Positions 54,401 to 63,659 of a stretch of DNA of 64,000 nt are shown here, one piece after another. The position numbers and the translations under genes are program-made. The notes below the pieces were generated by a model that saw only the letters and a list, made by a program, of their open reading frames with translations, was not told the origin of the DNA and did no database searches. Position 1 is the first letter of the stretch. Each line of letters starts with the position of its first letter. The DNA lies in assembly GCF_900496995.4 (NCBI RefSeq), contig NC_044004.1, positions 49,568,224-49,632,223 on the forward strand. Direction: 5' to 3'. Source of the stretch: Aquila chrysaetos chrysaetos. Taxonomy: Eukaryota > Chordata > Aves > Accipitriformes > Accipitridae.

Positions 54401-57400
54401 CGTTATCTATTTGTGCAGCCTGGCAATGGAATTACAGAACAAGATGCTGAACACATGCACTCAGAATCATCAGATCCCAGAACTTACTTCCTAATTTTAA
54501 TAAGATAAATTGAAGACTCACAACAAAGTTAATTTATCTTTTGCAGCCTAAAGTTTATTACTGGTATTACATACACATTTAATAATGGTTTTGCCCCCAT
54601 AAGAATAAAAAAAGAGCCAGGAGAAGAGAGTCTACACTGAAAATGAAAGGAAACAATTGGAACAACAATTTCAGAGACTCAGACTGATAATAACTTCATA
54701 TAGACTTTGTAGAATAGTTTAAACATAACAAATAGCTTACAGCTGCCTGAATACCTTTACAGGCAGACCAAACAGTTTTGATTAATTTAATTTATTTCTA
54801 TGCAGCTTTCACACTATATGGCATGTTACTGAATTAGGAATAATATACTTCCTCACTCCTTACCACAGTCCTCAGCTCCCAATCCCTTCAGTGACAATAA
54901 AACACCACTGTTCTAATCACATAATTATAATAGCATGGGAGGAAAACTGTGTTCCAGGAGTCGGGGATAAGTGAGATAAACCAGTGCAGAAAATAAACCA
55001 GCAAGACTTTCTTGTATGTTGAGTTTTCTTGTACAAAGTAGTAAGAAAAACATGTTTGATTAGGAAATGCTGAAGTCCTCTGTTATTAAAACAGACTAAC
55101 AAACATCCCAACATTGGCTAAACGGTTCTATACACCAAGCGTTTAAAGCTTAAGCGAGTTCCAACAGAGCTTGGAGAGCTGAAAAGCACTGGGTCAAGCT
55201 TTTTCGTAATGAAAGGACATTAGACATTTCATCCAATGACGACTGAAGCTACAGCCTTTTTTAGTTGAAAAAAGTTTCCATCCATCATACGGGCAGGACA
55301 AAACTTGTCAGAATTCCACAGGCATCTCTTATTATTACAAACAAGACAGAATTAGAATGTAGCAGCATATTTCTGAATGAGACTTTGTAGTTAGGCAAAC
55401 ACTTATTTAAGTCACCTTATAAAATATGCTTTTGATTCTTTTTCTTAAACATAAGGAACAAAGAAGATGCATCAAGTAGTGCTATATCACATTCCCACAA
55501 GACTGGAACTAATATGCTTCCTTCTGAAATGACGTTATGGCAATCTATGCTGTCTGATGTTCTGCAAAACTAATGGCATTTTTCTTCAAAGAAGGAGCAA
55601 CCCCACTTTGCCACTTCCAGGTAAATACATTTGCACTACCTTGCCTTGCAAAGTGAAATACTTCTCATGCTTGAGTACATACAAATACTGCATTTGGAGG
55701 ACAGTAAACACGCATTTTCATGCCTGAGCAGCTTATGGATGAGGTCTGATGGAAGCACTAAATAGAATGCAAGTCTAGAGGAAAGCTTCATTTTGTAATT
55801 AAAGAACCCTGAAGAAAAGGTTGTAGAAGACCAAATAAAAAAAATACAGGATAAATGATGTTTTATTTTTTACATCTGAATTGTACAACATCTAGATGAA
55901 CAGCTCCCTGATCATAACAATAAGAAAAGAAGAAACTAAAATAACCTCGTTTCCCAGCTTCCCAAGAAGGCGTAATTGAAATCAATATATTGGAGTTTGA
56001 GTCCTCTAAACTCTACTGTGGTCATATACTCTTACTGAGCACTGTGGTAACAGTGCAACTTCAAGTGGTAATGGTTTCTTGCCCCTTTCCTAAGCAACCT
56101 CCTAAAAATCAGTACTTGGCTTGTCATTTCCGTAAGTCGATAGGAAAAAAGACCCCTGAAAACTTGGCACAGAAATTTTGTGGTGCAATGCATATTGCTT
56201 TAGGTTAAAACAAAAAATTACCTGGCAAGGAAAAAAAGAGAAAGTGTAGCATTAAGTATTAGAAATAACAAACATGAAACAAGATGAATAGAAGCTAAAT
56301 ATTAGAATTTCAGACTAACAGATTAGTAAACAGACCTAGATGTTAACTCCAAGGAGTTTGTTTTCTTTGTTTTGTTTATAAGAAGCCCTGATTATCACAT
56401 ATTCTGAGTTTAGGTCACACATGCGGGTGTTAACTTGTACAAGAGTTCAAAAAAATAGTTGAAGCACACTTCATTGATCTCAGAATAAGCATTGTGAAAA
56501 TAATTACAGCAGCAAACTCAACTATGTGCGCATAGTATAAATTTTCTGCAACTCAACCAAATATCTGACCCATTTTTATGGAAGTTTCGAAATATAGTTG
56601 ACTCCAAGCCAGCAAAATAATTAACATGACAAGAAAAACCTACTTGAGCTTTTATATGTGGCCATAGGAAAAAAAACTACCTTAAGATTGGAACTTTCCA
56701 TTGAAAATGGTGATTATATTTTGACTGAACAAGGGCTCTGACCCAGTCAACAACAGTGCAAGTTCCGTTAAATACTGGATGCACTACACTGAAGAAGCAA
56801 TTACTATGTAAGGAAAAGATAACTTAGCAGTCATGTCACAGCAGCATCAAGGTCATCAGGCTTAAAAATAGTAAATCTGCTTCTCTACTTCCAGGTGAAC
56901 CCAAATTCATCACCACTTAAAGGTGTATTTTTGTTGCCCCCCCTAAACATAGGTACATCTTTATCAAAATTTAGTTTTAACTTTATTTCATTAAACATCG
57001 TCCTAATTTTTACATTATGTTACTGGTAGATCTAAGTTGAATAACAAATCTTAAGAAACATAAGCCTTCCCTCATTGCAGTGCTATTCATAAAAAAAAAA
57101 CCATGGCCCATTCAGCAGAAGTAGAAAAAATGCCCAGTAATAAGTGCAGTATTTTTTTAATAAGAGCTCTAATATGGATGCATTTCCATCTCATGAAGTT
57201 TTATGCTTTTTTTTTTTACAGCCATGCTTACTATACAGCTACCCTGCAATCATAGTCAAATGGTCTCAGATGTTGTTTTCAGGATCTATTTTATTTTTTA
57301 AATACATATTTTTACATATTTATTTAACATTTTGATTTATAATGATAATATAATAAATACATGTTTAAAATTATACTTTTAATATATATTTAAATGCTTG

Positions 57401-58816
57401 TTTTCCCATTTTATGAATAAAATTGCTGGACTAAAAATCAGTATCCTCAAGGCTTAGAATCAATAATTAGAAAAGTATACACTTGATTGTGCATTACAGA
57501 GCACCCAATACTTTACACTATTTAACAGTCAGAAAAGATTTGCCACTACTAACATACCTTTCATATAAAAAAGTTATTGCAAGATGCAGTATCTGCTTCG
57601 TTTTTTTTAGTCAACTTTAACAGTAATTTATCAACTTTGAAGGAGTTTTTCCATTAAAGCTAAAACCAGCAGACAAAATTAGGCAGATGCTTATTTTACC
57701 AATATTCAGGATGTATATATAATTTGTTTTTAAACTTATGAAGGCTCCCCCCTCTAATCAGCATTTTAGCAGGACAGAATAAAATGTTGAAGTTCTGCTC
57801 AGTATTTCTTTTAGAAATAATCCTGCACTGCAAGTCAGCATGGGAGTGTTAAAGCTTCGAGATTTCCTTAAAATCTAAGTCTCAACAGATATCTAATAAA
57901 TGTGGATAATTAACTAGACCTCATATTTCCAACTGAAAAGCAAAATAAAAAGAAAACCAACCCCAAATTACATAAACTATACCATAGCACCCTCTGCTGG
58001 ACAGCCTAACACAAGAACTGATAGTAAAATATATCGAGGTTAAGGGAAAGAACTCAAAATTGCATACAGATGATCATGGAAGTATAACTTTTTTTCAACA
58101 TACAACAAATAAGGTGGATTCTGATACATCTCATCTATATAGCATATAGCAATACAGTAGTAATTTTTCGTTTTCAGCACAAGAAAAGTTACTTCTCTCC
58201 TTTTTACAACTTCAAATCAGAACTTGACTATCTTTCTTTACTTTTAGGCATGTTGCTTCTAAACTTAATACCCCTTAGAAGTAGCTTGCCTCGAACAATT
58301 TGATACTTTTTCATAAAAGATTTAGGATTTGTTAGCCTGAATTTACAGGACCTGTTAAGTCTCATATTTTAAAAGTGCTTGCTGTCCTGTTTTATGAATA
58401 AAATTGTCGGATTAAAAAATCAGTATCCTCAAGGATCAGAGACAAGAATGTAGAAGCATATGCACTTGACTGCGCATTACAGAGCACCCAATTCTTTACA
58501 CTATTTCACGTTCAGAAATATTTGCCACTACTAACATGCCTTTTATACAAAAAAGGTTATTGCAATGTGCAATCACATTATGTCAAATAATAATTTATGA
58601 GCTTCAAAGGAGTTTTTCCATTAAAGCTCTAGAAAACCTTCAAGTGAAGTCTGCTATGCATTGCATTGTAACTCTAGCATTTCTGATAATGGGACCTTAT
58701 TAGACAGCAAAGAAAATTCTTACCCTGTTAAAGCTGTGCTCGTGAGAATCTTCCAGCTGTCCGTTGCTAGTCACAGGAATTTCTGCTGCTGAATTTTTCG
58801 GAGACTCTTGAGCCAT
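24356..58816 (-). CDS. ARFIP1: ARFIP1 (arfaptin-1) gene, coding span of eight exons
   Basis: Arfaptin-1 is a crescent-shaped BAR-domain protein that binds GTP-loaded Arl1/Arf (and Rac1) and PI4P at the trans-Golgi, where it shapes membranes and controls secretory granule formation. The eight exons are 58816-58724, 49363-49255, 46529-46434, 44979-44870, 40033-39812, 36287-36130, 33082-32908 and 24511-24356. They join in phase with GT/AG at every junction and give 1119 nt including TAA, that is 372 residues; I recall 373 for human. Residues 1-117 are a low-complexity N-terminal region, about 118-136 the amphipathic helix, and about 137-360 the BAR domain. The match to the remembered human protein is nearly continuous across the BAR region, so the assignment is firm. 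The start used here is the ATG of MAQESPK, in a strong context (GCAATGG); an upstream in-frame start is possible (see 63580-63659). The promoter and 5' leader are outside the window. Confidence 0.97.
25936..25961. repeat. Poly(T) run of 26
   Basis: Simple run in ARFIP1 intron 7, about 70 bases right of a GTGTGTGTGTGTG stretch (about 25849-25861). Confidence 0.9.
28150..28336 (-). other. Unassigned exon-like open segment in ARFIP1 intron 7
   Basis: A plausible acceptor (GATGTAACTGTTTAG at 28337) is followed by 62 open codons and a possible donor GAGGAAG|GTGGGG at 28150/28149. The peptide contains [19 protein letters not shown] and [19 protein letters not shown], with no Cys, His or Tyr. The strand is purine-rich, which by itself gives E/K/V-rich frames, so chance is a real option. 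I do not recognise it. It is on the same strand as ARFIP1 and as the open frame at 32478-32768. Confidence 0.22.
30468..30493. repeat. Poly(A) run of 26
   Basis: Simple run in ARFIP1 intron 7. Just right of it the 15-mer TCTCAGATAACCACT occurs twice, 20 bases apart (from about 30539 and 30559). Confidence 0.9.
32478..32768 (-). other. Unassigned open frame in ARFIP1 intron 7, possible exon or coding relic
   Basis: On the ARFIP1 sense strand 96 codons are open between TGA (32771-32769) and TAA (32480-32478). I do not recognise the protein. Composition is like real protein (rich in A, D, E, G, K, T; no Trp or Tyr), about two thirds of the codons start with a purine, and the end ([20 protein letters not shown]) reads as an amphipathic helix after two beta-like strands ([17 protein letters not shown]). 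A possible acceptor (TGTATCACTGGAG|GAC at 32748) is in the phase left by ARFIP1 exon 7 and only 160 bases away, so an alternative ARFIP1 end is conceivable. I see no good poly(A) signal behind it. A fragment of a retrocopy, or chance, are the alternatives. Confidence 0.35.
32908..33082 (-). CDS. ARFIP1: ARFIP1 coding exon 7, BAR domain
   Basis: The exon is 175 nt (phase 2 to phase 0), completing Arg263 and encoding residues 264-321. It begins [20 protein letters not shown] and ends [12 protein letters not shown]. The acceptor is CTTTCTTCTCAG and the donor AATAAG|GTAAGC. This is the loop and third helix of the BAR fold. An unassigned open frame on the same strand starts 139 bases after this exon (32478-32768). 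Confidence 0.97.
34204..34219. repeat. Poly(C) run of 16
   Basis: Uninterrupted C run in ARFIP1 intron 6; on the sense strand it is poly(G). Run length in the assembly may be unreliable. Confidence 0.9.
35427..35445. repeat. Poly(A) run of 19
   Basis: Simple run in ARFIP1 intron 6 between exons 7 and 6. Confidence 0.9.
36130..36287 (-). CDS. ARFIP1: ARFIP1 coding exon 6, BAR domain
   Basis: The exon is 158 nt (phase 0 to phase 2) and encodes residues 211-262 plus two bases of Arg263. It begins [20 protein letters not shown] and ends [11 protein letters not shown]. The acceptor is TTTGTTTATAG. The donor GCCAG|GTAGCT is weak at intron positions +4 to +6. The residues match human arfaptin-1 as I recall it, apart from conservative changes, and lie in the second BAR helix. 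Confidence 0.97.
36288..39811 (-). other. ARFIP1 intron 5
   Basis: About 3.5 kb. The stretch at about 36.74-37.25 kb is unusually free of simple repeats and may be a conserved non-coding element (guess). The G/T tract lies at 38.13-38.20 kb. A near-repeat TTGGAATTCATCT occurs twice, at about 37946 and 37967. Confidence 0.8.
38131..38201. repeat. G/T-only low-complexity tract
   Basis: About 70 bases made almost only of T and G (GTTTTTGTTTGTTTGGGGGT, TTTTGTTGTTGGG, then a run of T). It lies in ARFIP1 intron 5 and is a C/A tract on the sense strand. Confidence 0.8.
39812..40033 (-). CDS. ARFIP1: ARFIP1 coding exon 5, first part of the BAR domain
   Basis: The exon is 222 nt, phase 0 at both ends, encoding residues 137-210, from [20 protein letters not shown] to LSLKSLELH. 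The acceptor has a pure pyrimidine tract (TTTTTTTTCCCCAG) and the donor is CTTCAT|GTAAGA. The segment forms the first long BAR helix, with the heptad-like stretch [20 protein letters not shown]. Its length (74 codons) would also make skipping frame-neutral, but this would remove the core of the domain. Confidence 0.97.
40034..44869 (-). other. ARFIP1 intron 4
   Basis: About 4.8 kb, AT-rich. A 144-codon antisense frame at 41360-41794 has random composition. The UG repeat adjoins its 5' splice site. Confidence 0.85.
44831..44852. repeat. TACA/CA microsatellite next to an ARFIP1 donor site
   Basis: TACATACATA followed by (CA)7 on the plus strand. In the ARFIP1 transcript it is (UG)7 followed by UAUGUAUGUA and starts 18 bases after the end of exon 4. 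GU repeats there can bind TDP-43 or CELF proteins; binding is not shown. Confidence 0.85.
44870..44979 (-). CDS. ARFIP1: ARFIP1 coding exon 4, amphipathic helix with PKD site
   Basis: The exon is 110 nt (phase 1 to phase 0) and encodes residues 100-136, ending in the block [19 protein letters not shown]. This block is the amphipathic helix that senses membrane curvature and PI4P. The Ser right after the Trp (S131 here, S132 in human long-form numbering) is the site known to be phosphorylated by protein kinase D, which releases arfaptin from Golgi membrane. The acceptor is GTGTCTGACACAG and the donor TACAAG|GTATGC. A TG-repeat (sense strand) begins 18 bases after the exon end. Confidence 0.96.
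45917..46080 (-). mobile_element. MIR-type SINE relic
   Basis: The plus strand contains the degraded reverse complement of the MIR core: ACACCCTTATGAGGTAACTG, a GGAGGAAACAGACAAAG stretch, GTTAAGTAATTTGCCCATAG and AGTGGCAAAGCCTAGATTGG. These match in order the MIR blocks for the genomic consensus (TATGAGGTA, GGAAACTGAGG, TTAAGTAACTTGCCCA, AGTGGCAGAGC). It is an old copy within ARFIP1 intron 4 (44980-46433... the intron before cassette exon 3 in gene order is to its right). Boundaries are approximate. Confidence 0.7.
46434..46529 (-). CDS. ARFIP1: ARFIP1 coding exon 3, in-frame cassette of 32 codons
   Basis: The exon is exactly 96 nt with phase 1 at both ends, so it can be skipped without breaking the frame. 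It encodes residues 68-99, Ser/Ala-rich with motifs [20 protein letters not shown] and CDLIIPT. The acceptor CCCCTTTTCAG is strong and the donor is ACAG|GTATCA. Human arfaptin-1 is known in long and short forms that differ by 32 residues at this place, which fits this exon. Divergence from the remembered human residues is highest here, as expected for a disordered linker. Confidence 0.93.
49255..49363 (-). CDS. ARFIP1: ARFIP1 coding exon 2
   Basis: The exon is 109 nt, starts in phase 0 and ends in phase 1. It encodes residues 32-67 plus the first base of residue 68, beginning [15 protein letters not shown] and ending EAGPFP. The acceptor reads ATATTTCCAAG and the donor is CCAG|GTAAAG. From memory the human protein has nearly the same residues (DLKHSLPSGLGLSETQITSHG). 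The segment is disordered and precedes the optional exon at 46434-46529. Confidence 0.95.
53115..53370. repeat. Degenerate minisatellite, ACTTAGTAGAAACTCAG-type units
   Basis: Variants of CTTAGTAGAAACTCAGTC recur about a dozen times with changes and insertions: CCTAGTCAGAAAC, ACTTAGTAGAAAC, GGAGAAACTCAGTCAAAAC, CTTAGTAGAAACTCGGTC, CAGGAGAAAGGCGCTCAGG, CTTAGTAGAAACTCAGAAGC. Unit length drifts around 11-25 bases. It lies in the longest ARFIP1 intron (49364-58723). No coding function is seen. Confidence 0.75.
57391..57661. repeat. Direct duplication, copy 1
   Basis: It shares with 58371-58628 an ordered series of identical blocks: TTTTATGAATAAAATTG, ATCAGTATCCTCAAGG, GCATTACAGAGCACCCAAT, TTGCCACTACTAACAT, GGAGTTTTTCCATTAAAGCT. 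The copies are diverged by substitutions and small gaps, so the duplication is not recent. Both lie in ARFIP1 intron 1, about 0.97 kb apart. I do not recognise the family. Confidence 0.85.
58371..58628. repeat. Direct duplication, copy 2
   Basis: Same orientation and block order as copy 1 at 57391-57661. It ends about 95 bases from the edge of ARFIP1 coding exon 1 (58724), on the intron side of its donor. It may be a tandem duplication of unique intron sequence, or two insertions of one unrecognised element. Confidence 0.85.
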
Positions 58817-58825
58817 TGCACCTTC
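58724..58825 (-). CDS. ARFIP1: ARFIP1 coding exon 1 (start codon exon)
   Basis: The acceptor CTTATACTATAG ends at 58826. The exon has 9 leader bases (GAAGGTGCA), the ATG at 58816-58814, and 31 codons beginning [19 protein letters not shown] and ending HSFNR. The donor is AACAGG|GTAAGA. The ATG has G at -3 and G at +4, a strong context. The 9 leader bases are open in the same frame, so an upstream exon can extend the protein. The region is the unstructured N terminus ahead of the membrane-binding helix. Confidence 0.95.
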
Positions 58826-61800
58826 CTATAGTATAAGGACAAACAAGTTAGCATTTGTCTTCAATTTCTAATGAGTGATCTATATGAAAATATTTGATGT
58901 ATAGGTTTCATAACAGTTGATTTTATTTCAAACTCCTATTGGTAATATTCTGATATACTAGGTCTGTATACATTCATTTAATCACATACCAAAATCACAT
59001 TAATATGCTAGCACAGGTCAGACAGAAGTAATTTAAAGCTTCAAGATCTAAGAGAAATGAAACACTAAAATTTAACCCATTGATGTGGGGGGTAGGGGCG
59101 TGTCAGACAAATGAGACATGTGGGACCAGACAAATATTTTCTACACACACTCGAACCGTAAGAGTAGTTTATGTACCTCAAACTATAAAAAAGGTGAGCT
59201 GGCTAAAAAAAAAATTGTACTAGCTACTGGTAAGCAAGAAATATTAGAGAAGTAAAATGAGTTTAATCATGTGTTACAAAAAGAAAAGTACTGATTCCAA
59301 ACTGTAAAATAGTTTAACTTGCTTCTTATTTTCTCATAATATAGTGCCACCTTCTGACTAAACTGTTGGTATGCAACTGTCATTCAGTCAGCGGTAAATC
59401 TGAAGTGAAATGCAGAAACAAGAACTTAAAAGCACCAATGCAATTCAAGAATCAAAGTTAGTTTCAAAACACAGCTGCATTGTGAACAGTAGCAGCAGCT
59501 GTGAAACCACGGCTTTCAAGAGTGACCTAAGGTATAACCTAGAAGAGACATTCCCAGAAGAAATACACACCATTTACAAGCACCTGAAGAGGGAATGGCA
59601 CCCTAACACTCCCCAAAACTAAGAGAAACTGAAAATTTCGGCCCTCTCAAAAAAACTACCCCTAACTCTGCAAGACAGCTTCATTAGTCAACTAAAGCGT
59701 CAACAGTAGAAAAAAATCAACACACAACCAAAGCAGTGTTTGTTCAATTACTTATATAAAAGTTGTCTGAAGTCTTCAAACCAGTCCGTGCACCTGTGCA
59801 AGACTGGCAAGACCTGGTACACCATCAAGGCGTACTTAAGAATAGGTGCTTTCTTCGCTTAAAGTTCCTAGATCATCAAACTGAACCAGCTCTTTTCAGT
59901 CAAAGGGTCAGGAAGAGGCCCAGTCTGAGATCAGGCTGAAGAGCCAGCAGCTTCTCCAACCACACGTGGAGCTTTTACAGGATATCCATATAACACAAAG
60001 ATTTTATTGGTACTTACTCAGGATCACCTGCACCATTCTTAATCAGCAACATCCTCTGTCATACCCCATTGCCAATATTTCCCCCACTATCACTTCTCAC
60101 CACTTCATTTACATTAGTAAGCTTGATTTCCTTAGTAAGCTTTGAGGCCTCCCAAGCTTTTAGTCTAACTAGTCACTGTCTGTGCGCTCCAATAAACATG
60201 CTCCTCTAACTCCTGATCGCTTTCAAAGCTATGTTACTGTAACTTCTTCCAAAGACTGTAAATTACTGAGACTTCATCTCTGTTGGTCTTTTGAAGCAGA
60301 GTTCACTACTCAAACTTTATTTGGTATCTACAAAATCCCATTTACATTTCTGAAAGTGTACTAAGCTTCTTCAATTAGCAGCATAAAACACCACCAAAAG
60401 TCCATTGAGTTCTGAGTAATGCTGCCCTTTACCCATATGGTGAAGAGAACGAAAAAGGCCAAGGACAAGCCACTCCAAGAACCATACATATGAACTACAC
60501 CCTAAAATACTATCTGAGGCGATACATCTTCCCCTTTTGAGGATCAAGACTTTCTCTACAACTAACTTAACAAAACTGAATTGAAAGCTACTCTTTCAAA
60601 AATAGTGCTTTATGAAACACTTCCCTAAGAGGAGAAGCTAAACATTTAGGCACACCTTTTGAAAAAAATTCTAAATACACAAAGAACAGATTTCAAATCA
60701 TTTAAGAAAAAGTCAGCGTGCTATGAATTCAAGAAAAAGTGACTTTATAACACACTAACTTACCCCATCGATCCCTCTCATTTAGTACCCAGTAAGTGCC
60801 TTCTTTCAGTACTAGGAAGGAATAGCTCACATGCCATATATTCACATTGGCCTAGCATACCAAATTCTCCATATAGTCCAGTCTTCACCCACAACTAGAA
60901 CACAGTTTTGGGTCATTCTTCATACAACAGAACAAACTCTAAACTCATAGCCTTTAAGTAAATGAAAACACTGAAGCACACCAAAAGGTCTATGTTTATT
61001 TTATGAATACATTTAAAACAGTAATTTGTTTCATTTCATAGAACAGAATATCTCAGGTTGGAAGGGACCCATAAGGATCGAGTCCAAGTCCCTGCTCCTC
61101 ACAGGGAGTTGCTATACAACACCATTAGATAAAATGTTCTAGTTACCTGCCATTTTAGATTTTAATTTAGGAAATCTGTCCAATAGCTCGAGCTTCTTAA
61201 GCTTGCTCTAAATCTCACATCTGCTTAAACTCCAAGACTGCTAGGAACCATACTTCTACTTGACACAGTAAAGTGAGTTATTTTTCAAAATGCTTGGCCT
61301 GTCACAGCTACCTGCCCAATACTGAAACGTCAGCATAGGCCAACATAGCTATTCTTGTTCTTCTTTCTGCAAATTGTCAGAAAACAGTGTCAAGGGGAAC
61401 TCCTGGACCGTCAGAGGATACACTTCATTTGGCAGCAATCACAAACAAAACTGCATCTCCAAATTTAATTAAAGGCAAAACAAATACTTGGTTGGGGTGC
61501 TTTTCATCAAGAATCTCAAATAATTTTGCTAATATTGTACACTGATATATGTTTATGCATTTATTCAGAGATATACACGCTCATGCATATGCATACGTGT
61601 CTCTAGTAAATACATGTATTAGATAAAAATTCATCAGCTTCTCTGGACAACTTTTGAAATCTAAGACAACCTAGAAGCAATTCACATATTTTTTTAGGCA
61701 TTCCTACTTGAGTCAAACCTATGTATCAAATTCAGAGAAAGCAAAAAAATGACTTGCTAACTTGAGTTTCATGTTACATCTGAACTAAACCACCATTTTC

Positions 61801-63579
61801 CATTGCTGAAAGGAGGATGTTTCACCACTCTGCTTTTCAAGTCCCTACCGTGAGCCATACAGTGTCCCATCTCCCAGCCACTCACCTGGCTGTGCAGTAA
61901 ACACACTCAACTCACTAGCCTGGCAATAGACCTTTTCACTGAATTCATTTTCCACAGTTTCAGTGAGTTGAATCAGTTTGCAATGAGGTCAGACAAGCAC
62001 CAAAGACATGAAATGAGCAGCTGAAAAAGGAAAGTGGGATAAACTGCTAATTTGGCTCAGCCATAACAAGAAATCACTGCCTGCATTTTAGTCAACAGTC
62101 TAAGCTAGAACTGCTGCCAAGAACAAATCCTCGCCTTTTTTTCTGCCCTTTACTCCTAACTCTTCCCCCCCATCAGCCTTCCCCATTCCCCCACCTCTTC
62201 CCTGGGCCAGAATAAAGTATTTGTACAGCAAACAAGATTGAGGAAATGCTGCAGGTTAAAAGAAGGTGACCTATGCCCAAAAAGGGGACGGGTAATTTTT
62301 CCACTCAAATCGGTTCTCCAAAACAGTTCATCACACAGCTCCAACACTTGTGCCTATGAAACAGAGGGTGTAATAATGCAATAAGAAACTACTGAGAATG
62401 AAGGACTGCTCTCAGCCACAACATCAGCTTACTTCAGCAGTGCAGTGTCTCAAAATACTTACTCTAACTGTAGGCTACTGCCAAAACCAGCTGCCATTTC
62501 TCTTTACCTCTGGATGCATGCTCCTGCAACCTCACGCAATTAAGGTAAGTTTACTGATCTGAGAGAAAACTAAACCACCAAACCACAACAGTATTTCTGT
62601 TGCAACAATGAGTATGATTGCTGAATTAAGTATCCCTTTGGCAAGTGTAGCCCTCAGCTGATTTAAACTAAGTATATAAAGAAACTGAATCCTCAGAAGA
62701 AGATTATCATATATACGAATAGCCTGAAGTAAATCTGAAGAAGTTCCTAAATTTGTACTGATGTATTAGGCATGAATGACATAAGCACTACAGAAAATCA
62801 TGAAGTTTCAGCTGGACATTTTATTTAGAAAAAAAAATATTCATCCTTTAGTAACTTAATGACTACCTTCGTCACACATCTGTTTACAAATACCAGGTTT
62901 GGAGAGATGCTAAATATCTGTGGAGTCACTATTCCGTTTTTATAAAAAGTTTAAAAACAATTCACTGGCACCGAAACTCTAATAGTGATAAAGTCAGCAT
63001 CACCTTTTTTCATTCTTATTCTAGAACAGTCAGGGAAACATTTACTCTTTGTTTCTGAGACAGCCTCCCAAACACAACTGATTGGCTAAATATTATTGGG
63101 AACCTTAGGAATTTGATCATAATTTTAAAAAGTCACAGATTTCTCCACAAAGAAGGTACAAGCTGTATTTGCTTCCAAGAAAAAAAAAAAAAAGAAAAAA
63201 AAAAGATTCACCACTCCAGCAGCAGATAGAATGCCTTGTTATCATGAAGTTACACAAAGATTGCTGCCTTTTAAATACCAACTCTTTCTTCCTGCAGTAC
63301 TTAAAACATTTCAGACTCTACCACGCCTATAACTATTCAACTTACAAAACAAATACCGCAGCACAGCAATAGACTACTGGTTGAAGTAATGCTTTTTTAT
63401 GAATTAATTGGATTGTTCTTAATAGTGTCTCAAAACCAACCCCACCCATTCAAGATAATGTGCATGAACTCATGTCCCCCTACTAATTTCACTGTGCTAT
63501 GTATATCAGAATTTTTGGCAGTCTGAAACTGTTGCTGGGATTGGTTGATTTTACACTAATATAACTATCACCCAATCAC
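58826..63579 (-). other. ARFIP1 upstream intron
   Basis: About 4.75 kb between the candidate upstream exon and the exon with the MAQESPK start. It contains the CR1 fragment at 61.04 kb. The remainder is AT-rich with no gene seen. The sequence right of 63660 to the window end is probably a further ARFIP1 5' intron. Confidence 0.7.
61035..61150 (-). mobile_element. CR1 LINE 3'-end fragment
   Basis: The plus strand reads CATAGAACAGAATATC, then CAGGTTGGAAGGGACCCATA and GAGTCCAAGTCCCTGCTCCT, the reverse complement of the conserved 3' tail of chicken repeat 1. The element is therefore inserted in minus orientation with its 3' end at the left. Only about 75-115 bases are recognisable, as usual for 5'-truncated copies. 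The right boundary is approximate. This is the clearest pointer to a bird (or reptile) genome. Confidence 0.85.
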
Positions 63580-63659
63580 CTCAGAGTCAGACTGGATCTC
63601 TTCTGCAGCTGGATGAGATTCATCAAGTGCTGTGGATTCATTGCTGTGTTCTGACATAC
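63580..63659 (-). CDS. ARFIP1: Candidate upstream ARFIP1 exon giving a 29-residue N-terminal extension
   Basis: On the minus strand a good acceptor (TATTTTATTTTCAG at 63660) is followed by GT and an ATG at 63657-63655, then 26 open codons up to a donor GAG|GTGATT at 63580/63579. The encoded peptide starts MSEHSNESTALDE and ends EEIQSDSE; it is acidic and Ser-rich. Joined to the next exon at 58825, the frame runs on through Glu-Gly-Ala into MAQESPK without a stop, so the arfaptin would be 401 residues long. The donor is weak at +3 to +6, and the ATG sits right at the exon start. It may be a true coding exon of an alternative transcript or a 5'UTR exon open by chance. What is seen is the splice sites and the open frame; coding use is inferred. 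Confidence 0.55.

Larger units (their letters stand above)
49364..58723 (-). other. ARFIP1 intron 1 of the MAQESPK form
   Basis: About 9.4 kb, the longest intron in the window. It holds the minisatellite at 53.1-53.4 kb, the two-copy duplication at 57.4 and 58.4 kb, and a TATACATATG-rich stretch near 51.66-51.73 kb. Near 49.61-49.69 kb a CAGTTACCAAAAACGTGGCC patch resembles the edge of hAT-type repeats, not confirmed. Confidence 0.85.
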
